Positions 1 through 7,429 of a stretch of DNA of 55,193 nucleotides are shown here, in pieces. Origin of the DNA: Acidobacteriota bacterium (GTDB lineage: Bacteria > Acidobacteriota > Terriglobia > Terriglobales > Acidobacteriaceae); the NCBI GenBank assembly GCA_028876395.1, contig JAGWRX010000087.1:1-55193 (forward strand), written 5' to 3'. The stretch's first letter is position 1; every line of letters starts with the position of its first letter. The notes beneath the pieces were generated by a model. The model searched no databases. It was not told where the DNA came from and was given only the letters and a program-made list of their open reading frames with translations. A program made the position numbers and the translations under genes.

Positions 1-87
1 ACAGCGATCAAGGCGCTACTGGAGGCCTACAACGCCCAACTCCACCGATATCAACAAATCGTCGCAGCTTCGCCCTCCATCCCCTGA
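1..87 (+). CDS. C-terminal end of an unidentified protein (partial)
   Basis: An open frame from the first base reads 28 residues (beginning TAIKALLEAYNAQLHRYQQ) to a TGA at 85-87. The tail looks helical and is followed by a strong hairpin terminator at 143-171, which supports a real rightward gene entering the window. There is too little sequence to name a family, so the product is unknown. Confidence 0.5.
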   Translation, partial: TAIKALLEAYNAQLHRYQQIVAASPSIP

Positions 88-142
88 ACTTACCGCAAAA
101 AACAAACCCCACCAAAAATGATGGGGTTCGTCAGCAGTCTGG

Positions 143-171
143 AAAGAGCCCTCCGGTTGGAGGGCTCTTTT
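143..171. terminator. Bidirectional intrinsic terminator
   Basis: A perfect 12-bp stem, AAAGAGCCCTCC at 143-154 and its complement at 159-170, encloses the loop GGTT. The A tract and T tract at the two ends allow termination on both strands. It lies between the rightward partial gene ending at 87 and leftward ssb ending at 197, which is where a shared terminator is expected. Confidence 0.85.
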
Positions 172-196
172 GCGCTGCGCGCGAAGAGGGGTGCGG

Positions 197-667
197 CTAG
201 AAGGGGATGTCCTCGTCGGAGATTTCAGTGGATTGTGCGTAGTCGTCCGCGCCGGCGGGCGGACGCTGGTCAAAGCTGGCGGTTGAGCCGGAGGCGCCGG
301 ATGACTTGCTGTATCCGCCGGAGCCCTCCTCGCGGCCGGAGAGCAGCGAAAGGTCATTGACGATGATCTCGGTACGATAGCGTTTTGCGCCGGTTTCCTT
401 GTCATCCCAGGAGCGGGTCTGGATTTTTCCCTCGATGTAGAGTTTGGAGCCCTTTTTAACATAGTCGCGGATGATCTCGGCGGTGCGGTTGAAGGCCACC
501 AGGTTGTGCCACTCGGTGCGCTCCTGCCAGTTGCCCTGCGCGTCTTTCTGTCGGTCGCTGGTGGCGAGGGTGACGTTTGCCACCATGGTGCCGCTGCCGG
601 TGGAGCGGATCTCGGGGTCCTTGCCCACGTTGCCGAGGAGGATGACTTTGTTGACAGATTTTGCCAT
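197..667 (-). CDS. ssb: Single-stranded DNA-binding protein
   Basis: This is a 156-residue SSB that coats single-stranded DNA during replication, recombination and repair. The OB fold occupies roughly residues 1-110 and begins MAKSVNKVILLGNVGKDPEI. It is followed by a Gly/Ser/Gln-rich flexible linker and the acidic tail ending DEDIPF, the conserved tip that recruits partner proteins. The ATG at 665-667 is chosen because the family starts exactly there and GGAGAG lies 7 bases upstream; longer in-frame extensions are GC-rich read-through. It ends a leftward run of genes and is followed by the terminator at 143-171. Length and motifs are normal for the family. Confidence 0.97.
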   Translation of the reverse strand: MAKSVNKVILLGNVGKDPEIRSTGSGTMVANVTLATSDRQKDAQGNWQERTEWHNLVAFNRTAEIIRDYVKKGSKLYIEGKIQTRSWDDKETGAKRYRTEIIVNDLSLLSGREEGSGGYSKSSGASGSTASFDQRPPAGADDYAQSTEISDEDIPF

Positions 668-705
668 GTGCGTGCTCTCCGTTAAGGAGAAAGAATACCA
701 GACCG

Positions 706-1002
706 TCAGGCACGCCGCGCGATGGCGCGGTTGCGGAGCCACTTGGCCACGCCGAGCAGGAGCAGCAGTCCGCCGAAGGGGAGGCACATGAGGGCGACGA
801 TGAGCGCGAACCAGCCTGTATTGGTGGTGGCGCCGGTGCGTGTGAAGCCTCCGAGGACTGTCACAAGCAGCAGGGCCGCGAGCAGGCCTGTGCCCACGAT
901 GGATGAGCCCCACCGCAGCAGCTCGCGGGTGCCGTCGTTGGGCATGGCGCGGCGGGGGGCGATGGGCTCGGGGATGGGGTTGCCGGCGGACATGGGGCTC
1001 AC
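706..1002 (-). CDS. Small two-helix membrane protein of the ctaB operon
   Basis: A 98-residue protein of unknown function. After a polar N-terminus of about 28 residues there are two hydrophobic segments (about 32-52 and 64-85) with the charged end KWLRNRAIARRA, so a hairpin inner-membrane protein is likely. Its ATG overlaps the TGA of the DUF420 gene by four bases, showing translational coupling with a cytochrome-oxidase biogenesis group. Small membrane subunits are common in such operons, but no named family is recognisable. A role in oxidase assembly is inference from neighbours only. Confidence 0.75.
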   Translation of the reverse strand: MSPMSAGNPIPEPIAPRRAMPNDGTRELLRWGSSIVGTGLLAALLLVTVLGGFTRTGATTNTGWFALIVALMCLPFGGLLLLLGVAKWLRNRAIARRA

Positions 1003-1559
1003 TGCCCCAGCGCCAGGCGCAGCATCACGTAGGTGATGACGCCGGTGACGGAAACGTAAAGCCAGAGCGGGAAGGTCCAGCGGGCGACTTTGCGGTGCTG
1101 GGGAATGCGGCCGGAGAGCGAAAAGAAGAAGGTGACGAGCACCAGCGGCAGGGCAATGGTGGCGAGAACGATGTGGCTGGCCAGCAGCGAGAGATAGAAG
1201 GCGCGGAAGGCTGCGTGGACGGGATAGCGCACGTCGCCGTGCAGTGCGTGGTGGAGGATATAGCCGACGAGGAACAGGGTGGAGAAGCCGAAGGCGGTGA
1301 TCATCGAGGCGCGGTGGGCCTTGATGTTGCGCGCGCGGATGAAGGTGTAGCCGATGAGCAGGGCCGTTGCGCTGAGGCCGTTGAGCACGGCGTTGAGCGG
1401 CGGCAGGAAGGCGAAGCGGACGCTGGCTGCGTCCGAGGCGGGATGGATGTAAATGAGCCAGAAGAGAAAGGCTGTGGCGGCGGCGCTGACGGCGAGGATG
1501 GCGGCGACGGCAGAACCCGTGCCGGAATGAGTGCTCGATGCCGAGTCGGTCGTCGTCAT
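999..1559 (-). CDS. DUF420 membrane protein
   Basis: A 186-residue protein of the DUF420 (YozB) family, with five predicted transmembrane helices and conserved histidines in HRASM, HHALHG and SHIVLA. The family is usually found beside genes for heme A/O synthesis and cytochrome oxidase assembly, and a role in oxidase biogenesis or heme handling is suspected but not proven. It begins 6 bases after the stop of ctaB and overlaps the next small membrane gene by four bases, so the three are almost certainly co-transcribed. The first 20 residues are Ser/Thr-rich and probably not part of the membrane core. Confidence 0.88.
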   Translation of the reverse strand: MTTTDSASSTHSGTGSAVAAILAVSAAATAFLFWLIYIHPASDAASVRFAFLPPLNAVLNGLSATALLIGYTFIRARNIKAHRASMITAFGFSTLFLVGYILHHALHGDVRYPVHAAFRAFYLSLLASHIVLATIALPLVLVTFFFSLSGRIPQHRKVARWTFPLWLYVSVTGVITYVMLRLALGQ

Positions 1560-1565
1560 GGTTCC

Positions 1566-2558
1566 TCAGTGGGTTGCGATGGCGCCGAGCATGAGCGTGG
1601 TGAGCAGCAGGGGCAGGTAGATCACGCTGACCTTGAGGAGGTCGCGGGCGAGCATGCGGCTCTCCGTGGGGTCAGTGGTGCGCAGGATGCGGGCGAAGCG
1701 GATGGTGTAGGCGAGATAGCCGAGGCCGAGCAGCGTGGCGATCACGGCGTAGACGGGTCCGGCGAGGCCGAGATGCCAGGGAGCGAGACTGACGGGAATC
1801 ATGAGCACGGCGTAGAAGAGCGCTTCGACGACGGTGGACCAGCCGTCGGGCTGCACGACGGGCAGCATGCGGATGCCGGCGCGGGCGTAGTCGTCGCGAT
1901 AAAGCCAGGAGATGGCCATGAAGTGAGGGAATTGCCAGACGAAGAGGATGGCGAAGAGCGCGACGGCCGGCCACTCGATGCGTCCTCGGGCGGCGGTCCA
2001 GCCAAGCATGGGGCCCATGGCGCCGGGAAAGGCTCCGATGAATGTGGCGAGGGTGGTGACGCGCTTGAGGGGCGTGTAGACGGCCACGTAGGTGAAGGCG
2101 GTGAGCAGTGCCAGAGAGACGGTGACGAGGTTGGTGTGGAGCAGCAGCCACCATGCGCCGAGCGCCAGCGCGCCGATGCCGGCAAGGATGCCCTCGGTGA
2201 GGGAGATGCGTCCGGAGGGCAGCGGGCGGTCGGCGGTGCGCCGCATGAGCGCGTCGGTAGTGCGTTCGAGTGCCTGGTTCAGGGCTCCGGAGCCGGCGGA
2301 AACCAGGCCGATGCCAACGAGCGTGTCGAGCAGGCCGCGCTGGACGCTGGAGATGCCGGACTGCATGGAGCCGAGGTAGAAGCCCGCCCATCCGGTGATG
2401 ACGACCATGCCGGTGACGCGCACCTTGAACAGCTCGCGGAAGTCATGGATGAGGGTCGCGGTGGTGCCGGGGCGCGGCGCATGGATGTGCGCGTGCGCGG
2501 GGTGCTCGGCGTGTACGGCGAGTTCAGCCGGAGCAGCGGCCTGGGAGGCGGGAGTCAT
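1566..2558 (-). CDS. ctaB: Protoheme IX farnesyltransferase (heme o synthase)
   Basis: This enzyme transfers a farnesyl group from farnesyl diphosphate to heme b to make heme o, the precursor for heme-copper oxidases. The protein has about 330 residues in the UbiA prenyltransferase fold. The first Asp-rich site reads NxxLExxxDxxMxRTxxRP, the loop YTPLKR follows, and a second site contains DDYARAGIRM. Around eight or nine hydrophobic helices are visible. A His/Pro/Ala-rich N-terminal extension of about 45 residues precedes the first helix. I take ATG at 2556-2558; a TTG at 2577-2579 would add seven residues but lacks a ribosome site. It heads a unit with the DUF420 and small membrane genes. 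No oxidase subunit gene is in the window. Confidence 0.95.
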   Translation of the reverse strand: MTPASQAAAPAELAVHAEHPAHAHIHAPRPGTTATLIHDFRELFKVRVTGMVVITGWAGFYLGSMQSGISSVQRGLLDTLVGIGLVSAGSGALNQALERTTDALMRRTADRPLPSGRISLTEGILAGIGALALGAWWLLLHTNLVTVSLALLTAFTYVAVYTPLKRVTTLATFIGAFPGAMGPMLGWTAARGRIEWPAVALFAILFVWQFPHFMAISWLYRDDYARAGIRMLPVVQPDGWSTVVEALFYAVLMIPVSLAPWHLGLAGPVYAVIATLLGLGYLAYTIRFARILRTTDPTESRMLARDLLKVSVIYLPLLLTTLMLGAIATH

Positions 2559-2634
2559 GGGTGCGTTGGAGAACCTCAAAAGGCGCAGCCGGCGGTGGGG
2601 GCGCCTGATTGGATGATACCAAGCGGGGCGGGGG

Positions 2635-3180
2635 TCAGGGCAGGCCGGCAGCCTTGAGGATGGTGTCGGCTACCTGCTCGGGGGTGAGGGCGTCAACGGG
2701 GATGGAGACGTGGGCGGTGCGGTAGAGGGGCAGGCGGCGCTGGTAGCGGGCGGCGAGGTTGGCCTGGTCGGCGAGGACGGGGCGGGCGCCTTCGGTGCCC
2801 TGACAGCGGGCGAGGGTGGTGGCCAGTTCAACTTCGAGGTGAATGAGCAGGGTGCCGGGGGCGTTGAGCAGCAGGTCGCGTGTCTCGGGCCGCTCGATGG
2901 CGCCGCCGCCGAGGGCGAGGACGAGCGCATCGCCGGCTGCGAGGCGGGCAATGGTGGCGTGCTCGCGGTCGCGGAAGGCTGGCTCGCCGTGGCGGGCGAA
3001 GATTTCTGAGATGGGCATGCCCGCCTCGGCTTCGATGACGTCGTCCACATCGACAAAGCGCCAGCCGAGGCGGCGGGCGACGAGGGGGCCGACGGTGCTT
3101 TTGCCGGAGCCCATGAAGCCGGTGAGGACGATGCGGCGTGGAGGGGTGGAGGGGGCTTGCGATGGCTTGGATTGAGTCAA
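2635..3180 (-). CDS. aroK: Shikimate kinase
   Basis: Phosphorylates shikimate with ATP in the chorismate pathway for aromatic amino acids. The 181-residue protein shows the P-loop GFMGSGKST near residue 20, the DVDDVIE acid pair that binds Mg and shikimate, the FRDREH arginine segment, LALGGGAI, and the lid region around ARPVLA. The only start that keeps the complete P-loop is TTG at 3178-3180, with AGG six to seven bases before it; the first in-frame ATG lies inside the P-loop and cannot be used. Length then matches the usual 170-180 residues. It sits 76 bases before ctaB on the same strand, so co-transcription is possible. Confidence 0.92.
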   Translation of the reverse strand: MTQSKPSQAPSTPPRRIVLTGFMGSGKSTVGPLVARRLGWRFVDVDDVIEAEAGMPISEIFARHGEPAFRDREHATIARLAAGDALVLALGGGAIERPETRDLLLNAPGTLLIHLEVELATTLARCQGTEGARPVLADQANLAARYQRRLPLYRTAHVSIPVDALTPEQVADTILKAAGLP

Positions 3181-3245
3181 GTGCGCCTGCTGGAATGGGT
3201 GACGTTGTGTTCTGACTCCAGTATAGGCAAGCGGGTTGGCTGGAC

Positions 3246-3665
3246 TCAGCCGAGCACCATGACCACGGCTCCGGCGGTGATGAGCAGGCCGCCGGTGAGG
3301 ACTGCGGGGGTGAGCTTTTCGCCGAGCAGCATCCAGGCGAAGACCATGACGAGGGGGACGCTGAGCTTGTCCAGCGGGGCGACGCGGGAGGCGGGGCCGA
3401 GCTGCAGGGCGCGGAAGTAGCAGAGCCAGGAGAGGCCGGTGGCGAGGCCGGAGAGGGTGAGGAAGAGCACGGTGCGTCGGTCGAGGTGACGGATTTCGCC
3501 GTGCTTGCCCAGGCCTATCGCGATGGCCCAGGCAAAGACGACTACCACGCTGGTGCGGATGGCGGTGGCAAGGTTCGAGTCGACGTGCGCCACGCCGACC
3601 TTGGCCAGCAGGGCCGTGGCGGCGGCAAAGACGGCGGAGAGAATTGCCCATCCTATCCATGTCAT
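3246..3665 (-). CDS. Small EamA-family (DMT superfamily) transporter
   Basis: A 139-residue inner-membrane protein with about five hydrophobic helices that together make a single EamA domain, rather than the duplicated ten-helix form. The conserved segments are the first helix TWIGWAILSAVFAAATALLA, the cytoplasmic loop with GLGKHGEIRHLDRR, and LGEKLTPAVLTGG near the C-terminus. Such half-size proteins probably work as dimers; the substrate is unknown. ATG at 3663-3665 is the natural start because the first helix begins at once. Only 54 bases separate it from divergent lptE, so the two promoters must overlap or abut. Confidence 0.87.
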   Translation of the reverse strand: MTWIGWAILSAVFAAATALLAKVGVAHVDSNLATAIRTSVVVVFAWAIAIGLGKHGEIRHLDRRTVLFLTLSGLATGLSWLCYFRALQLGPASRVAPLDKLSVPLVMVFAWMLLGEKLTPAVLTGGLLITAGAVVMVLG

Positions 3666-3719
3666 GTTCGCTATGGTACGTCTTCCATGCCGCCCGCAGT
3701 TGAGTACACTGGAACAGTC

Positions 3720-4241
3720 ATGCGCCTGTTCGCCATTGCGCAGTTCGCTGCGGTTCTGCTGGGGCTCTCCGGATGCGGGTATCACACGCTGGGCGCCGCC
3801 ACGCATCTGCCGCCGGATGCGCGCACGCTGTATGTGCCGGTGTTTGCGATTCGCACGGAGACGTATCACACGGAAGCGGTGATGACGCAGGCGGTGATTC
3901 GCGAGTTTGCGGCGCGGTCGCGGATGAGGGTGACGCCGGATGCGGGGAGCGAGGCGGATGCCGTGCTGCACGGGACGATTCTGCAGGAGACGGTGGCGCC
4001 GCTCACCTACAACACCTCGACACAGCAGTCGTCGAGCTTTCTTATCACGGTGGTGGCGTCAGTGAAGCTGACGGGCCGGGACGGCAAGACGCTCTACGAG
4101 AATCCGAACTACGTTTTCCGGCAGCAGTACCAGTCGACCACCGACCTTCCCGCGTATCTTGATGAGAGTCCGGCGGCGGTGGAGCGGCTTTCGCGCGACT
4201 TTGCGCGGGCTCTGGTGGCGGATGTGCTTGAGGGAATGTAG
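3720..4241 (+). CDS. lptE: LPS-assembly lipoprotein LptE (RlpB)
   Basis: A 173-residue outer-membrane lipoprotein that plugs LptD and helps insert lipopolysaccharide into the outer leaflet. The N-terminus MRLFAIAQFAAVLLGLSGCGYH is a lipoprotein signal with lipobox LSGC; the GYH after the cysteine is typical of LptE. The body matches the family pattern with YVPVF, a conserved ALxATxxxTxxTY-like centre (here APLTYNTSTQQ) and a C-terminal helix ending LVADVLEGM. ATG at 3720 is the start that gives the signal peptide. Being followed by holA is a common arrangement in bacteria and adds support. Confidence 0.9.
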   Translation: MRLFAIAQFAAVLLGLSGCGYHTLGAATHLPPDARTLYVPVFAIRTETYHTEAVMTQAVIREFAARSRMRVTPDAGSEADAVLHGTILQETVAPLTYNTSTQQSSSFLITVVASVKLTGRDGKTLYENPNYVFRQQYQSTTDLPAYLDESPAAVERLSRDFARALVADVLEGM

Positions 4242-4249
4242 GAAGGGGC

Positions 4250-4293
4250 GCGTGCGGCGCAGAGTATAGAGTTTAAGGCGCCGCACGCCTTTT
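4250..4293 (+). terminator. Intrinsic terminator after lptE
   Basis: An 11-bp perfect stem, GCGTGCGGCGC at 4250-4260 and its complement at 4278-4288, with a 17-base AT-rich loop, followed by CCTTTT. It begins 9 bases after the lptE stop codon, which fits a terminator, although the loop is long and the T tract short. Confidence 0.6.
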
Positions 4294-4703
4294 GGGGGAG
4301 GGCCAACCACCTTCAAGCCGGGACGCTGAGAGCGGCCGGCCTGGCCATGCGCCCAGAAGTGCCTCGGGCGCAACGCGTTCACGTCTCTACCGGGGGGAGC
4401 GAGAAATGAACTGCCTGGCGTTCCAGGCTGGCCCCAGTCTAGCCATTGCCCGGGTGTGCGGCAATGAAAAACAGTTGAAAAGACCGTTGGAAGCGTGCCG
4501 GGAAGGTTACGGGAGTCCAGTCTGGAATCGGAGTAACCGGCATTACTTACTGATGAGTCACCCCATCTGGATGGCGGACTGCTCGCTTTGGCCGGCATTG
4601 CGGATTGTGGCAACCCATTGCGCGACGGGACTGGCAGGCCGGGGCCGGGGAGGGTATTCTGGAGCCGCATGTTCTTTGCCTTCCCAGCCCGGAGTGAGAC
4701 CCG
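4294..4703. other. Gene-free, hairpin-rich gap; possible structured RNA
   Basis: No convincing coding frame lies in these 410 bases between lptE and holA. Four compact hairpins occur in a row: TGCGCCC/GGGCGCA (4348-4372), GCCTGG/CCAGGC with loop CGTT (4413-4428), CATTGCC/GGCAATG (4444-4466), and GGTTAC/GTAACC with an inner TCCA/TGGA stem (4505-4538). I could not match the consensus of RNase P, tmRNA, 6S, SRP RNA, or cobalamin, TPP and SAM riboswitches on either strand. A tiny frame (ATG at 4669, 12 codons) overlaps the ribosome site of holA and may be a leader, but this is weak. Confidence 0.3.
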
Positions 4704-5870
4704 TTGAGCGGCCCGCGATGGGGTGCGGGATTCAGCGCGGTTGGCCGCTTTGTGGCGGAGATCGAGGCTGCGGCCGCGGGCACGGGGCAGCTGAAGCCCG
4801 GGTATGTGCTGGCGGGCGACGAGATTTTCCTGCTGGACCGCTGCCGCTCCGCCGTGCTGAAGGCCTTTGTGCCGCCGGATCTGAAGGATTTCTGCCTGTC
4901 GGACCTGGACCTGAGCGGGACCTCCATATTTGAAGTGCTTGATCGCGCGCAGACGCCGTCACTGATGGCGCCGTTCCAGGTGATTTTTGTGCGCAATGTG
5001 CGGCAGCTTTACACGCGGGGAGCGAAGAAGGAGGAGTTTGCGGCGCTGGACCGCTATTTCCGCTCGCCCAACCCGCAGGCGCTGCTGGTATTTATCGCCG
5101 ACTTCCTGAGCATTCCCACAGACGCGCGGCGCATGGACTTGGACGACAAGAACCGCTTTGAGCGGCTGACGGAGACGCTGGGGCAGCACTGCGGGATGGT
5201 GGAGCTGGCCCGCGTGAACGAAGAAGACGCCATGCGCTGGGCCGTGGCCACCGCGCAGGGGGCGGGGAATCGCATGGACTCGGACGCGGCGCGCGAGCTG
5301 GTGGACGCGCTCGGGGCCGACATGATGCTGATTGCCTCTGAGATGGAGAAGCTGCTGCTTTACACGCTGGGCAAGGGACGCATCACGCTGGGCGATGTGG
5401 AGACGATGGTGCTGAGCGCCAAGCAGCGCTCGCTGTATGAGCTGACGGACGCGATCAGCTCGCGAAATCGTGCGCGCTCTCTGGCGCTGCTGAACGGGCT
5501 GCTGAACAGCTCCGACGCGGGCGAGGATGCGGCGATCGGGCACTTGTACATGCTGGCCCGGACCTTCCGTCAGATGCTGGTGATTCTGGAGAAGAACGTG
5601 CGCGATTCGCGGGCGATCTGGCAGGCGCTGTGGCAGGGCTTCAGGATGCCTCCGTTTGCGGCGGATGATTTGATTCGCCAGGCGCGCCGCTACAAGAGCC
5701 GCCGCGAGCTGACGCGGGCTCTGCGTCTGATTGCGCGCGCTGATCTGGAGCTGCGCTCCTCGCCGCCGGACAAGCGCATGGTGCTGGAGCGGCTGGTGTA
5801 CGATCTGGCTTCAGAGCCGAAGCCGGCGCAGCCCGCGTGGGCCTCGGCGCAGCTTTCGTTTGAGGGGTAG
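4704..5870 (+). CDS. holA: DNA polymerase III subunit delta
   Basis: The delta subunit is the wrench of the clamp loader that opens the beta sliding clamp. The 388-residue protein has the AAA+-like N-terminal domain (YVLAGDEIFLLDRC near residue 33), the region FQVIFVRNVRQLY, a central lid domain, and a C-terminal helical collar with GEDAAIGHLYMLARTFRQML and PPFAADDLIRQARRY. Length is slightly above the usual 330-350. The start is TTG at 4704-4706: an in-frame TGA lies only nine bases upstream and GGAG at 4691-4694 is ideally spaced. It converges with the hemerythrin gene, leaving just four bases between the two stop codons. Confidence 0.92.
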   Translation: MSGPRWGAGFSAVGRFVAEIEAAAAGTGQLKPGYVLAGDEIFLLDRCRSAVLKAFVPPDLKDFCLSDLDLSGTSIFEVLDRAQTPSLMAPFQVIFVRNVRQLYTRGAKKEEFAALDRYFRSPNPQALLVFIADFLSIPTDARRMDLDDKNRFERLTETLGQHCGMVELARVNEEDAMRWAVATAQGAGNRMDSDAARELVDALGADMMLIASEMEKLLLYTLGKGRITLGDVETMVLSAKQRSLYELTDAISSRNRARSLALLNGLLNSSDAGEDAAIGHLYMLARTFRQMLVILEKNVRDSRAIWQALWQGFRMPPFAADDLIRQARRYKSRRELTRALRLIARADLELRSSPPDKRMVLERLVYDLASEPKPAQPAWASAQLSFEG

Positions 5871-5874
5871 CTGC

Positions 5875-6282
5875 CTAGTAGACGCCGCGCTCGTTCAGCC
5901 ACTGGCCATAGGGCCGGTCGAACTCCTCGATGTGCTCAAGGTACAGGGCTCGCAGCCGGGAAATGAGCGGGACGCTCCCGGTTTCCTCGCCGCGCCCGGC
6001 GCGATCCACGGCCTGGCGTATCTGCGTGAGGAAGCGTTGATGCGCGGCGCGATGCGCGGGCAGGCCGGGAAAATTCTGCTGCTCCAGCAGGCGCTCCTCG
6101 CTCTGGAAGTGCTTGCGGGTGAAGTCAATCAACTGCTCGAGCTGGGTGCCGGTATGTCCGTGTCCGTTCCCGTTCATGAGCGTCAGACGCAGCTCGTTCA
6201 TCGCATCCATGAGGATGCCGTGCTGATCGTCCATGGCCTTTACGCCGACGGTGCTGGCATGCGTCCACGATAGCAGTGCCAA
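5875..6282 (-). CDS. Bacteriohemerythrin
   Basis: A 135-residue O2-binding di-iron protein. All seven iron ligands of the hemerythrin fold are present: His in DDQHG, His and Glu in KHFQSEE, two His in HRAAH, and His and Asp in HIEEFD. The N-terminus LALLSWTHASTVGVKAMDD is the classic opening of the family. The start is TTG at 6280-6282, with GGGAGG six bases upstream; the first ATG would remove the opening strand. No output domain is attached, so it is a stand-alone protein that may store or deliver oxygen or report it. It is monocistronic, convergent with holA. Confidence 0.93.
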   Translation of the reverse strand: MALLSWTHASTVGVKAMDDQHGILMDAMNELRLTLMNGNGHGHTGTQLEQLIDFTRKHFQSEERLLEQQNFPGLPAHRAAHQRFLTQIRQAVDRAGRGEETGSVPLISRLRALYLEHIEEFDRPYGQWLNERGVY

Positions 6283-6388
6283 ACGGCACCTCCCACATTC
6301 GGTTCCCAGTGTAGCGATTGTGCGCGGGGTGGCAATACCGCGCAAGTGGCAGAGTCTGCAACCTCGGAGTGATGTGGTTGGGGGGCTG

Positions 6389-7351
6389 CTACTCCAGAAT
6401 GACGTCGGGCTGCGGCTCGTGACCGCGGGTGGTGAGGATGACGGCTGCTGCGAGGATGAGGGCGCCTCCCGCCCATGCGTGCGGTCCCAGGTGCTCGCCG
6501 AGGAGCTTGACGCCGAGCCAGGAGCCGAGGGCCGGTTCGATGTTGAGAAAGACGCCGGCGCGGGATGCGGGAACGCGATGGATGCCCCAGTTCCAGAGGA
6601 GGGTGGTGGTGGCCGTGCAGGCCAGGCCGCTGATGGCCAGCGCTGTCCAGGCCGTGGCGCTGACATGGGCGAAGGGTGGCGGCTGGCTTTTGTGCGCCAG
6701 CCAGGGGTTCAGCAGCCAGGGGCCCAGGACCCAGGCGGCCAGCATCACGGTTCCGGAAAGGATGGTACAGGCCGTGACGACGGGCGCGCTGTGGGTGAGC
6801 ATCAGCTTCTTGCTGAGCAGAATCCAGGCGAGCGCGGTGCAGAGCGAGGCGACCACCAGCAGGTCGCCGATGAGCGATGGCTGGCCGGCTGCGGCAGGGC
6901 CGCGGTGGCCGCCGAGGACGATGAGCGCCGCGCCAACCGTGGAGCCAATCAGAGCGAGCCAGCCGATGGCATCGAGGCGCTCGCCGGCAAAGAGCGCGGC
7001 CGCCACACCGAGGAGCACCGGCATGGAGCCGACCATGAGCGAGGCGTGGCTGACGGTGGTGAGAGCCAGGCCGTGAAACTGGATAAGGAACTGTACCGGA
7101 ATGCCGAAGGCGGCGGAGATGAGCAGCAGGCGCATCTCACCGCGTGTGAGGCGAACGCGGCTGGCCAGCGCGACCGGCAACATGCCGAGGCTGGCAAAGA
7201 GAAAGCGGTAGAGCACCATATGCTCCACGCTCATCTCGTTGAGGGCGAGGCGGCCTAAGTAGAAGCCCGTGCCCCAGAGGCAGCCAGCGAGCGCGCAGGC
7301 GCCGTAGCCCAGAAAAGCGATGCGCCGGCTTGTGTTCGCGGTGGTTGTCAT
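6389..7351 (-). CDS. EamA-family drug/metabolite permease
   Basis: A 320-residue inner-membrane protein with ten predicted helices arranged as two EamA repeats. The first repeat starts GACALAGCLWGTGFYLGRLA, the second around DLLVVASLCTALAWILLSKK. The C-terminal helix is followed by a short polar tail. Members export amino acids, metabolites or drugs; nothing here tells the substrate. I choose ATG at 7349-7351 (MTTTANTSRR), just before a basic segment and the first helix; a longer frame upstream has no better ribosome site. It is transcribed alone, divergent from the secreted-protein gene at 7430. Confidence 0.88.
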   Translation of the reverse strand: MTTTANTSRRIAFLGYGACALAGCLWGTGFYLGRLALNEMSVEHMVLYRFLFASLGMLPVALASRVRLTRGEMRLLLISAAFGIPVQFLIQFHGLALTTVSHASLMVGSMPVLLGVAAALFAGERLDAIGWLALIGSTVGAALIVLGGHRGPAAAGQPSLIGDLLVVASLCTALAWILLSKKLMLTHSAPVVTACTILSGTVMLAAWVLGPWLLNPWLAHKSQPPPFAHVSATAWTALAISGLACTATTTLLWNWGIHRVPASRAGVFLNIEPALGSWLGVKLLGEHLGPHAWAGGALILAAAVILTTRGHEPQPDVILE

Positions 7352-7429
7352 GCCTTTTCTTACTGTCGCATACGGATGGTCGCGCGTGTGACTGCCCAAA
7401 ACCGGCGGCATCGGCGAGAATAGCTATCG

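Noticed and set aside
903-2657. A 584-codon rightward open frame across the DUF420 and ctaB genes
   Set aside because: It is antisense to two well-recognised membrane proteins, is made of Gly/Glu/Asp/Arg-rich low-complexity residues typical of GC-rich shadows, and matches no family.
4294-4703. RNase P RNA, tmRNA, 6S RNA or a cobalamin riboswitch in the lptE-holA gap
   Set aside because: None of the conserved cores of these RNAs could be found on either strand, so only a generic structured region is claimed.
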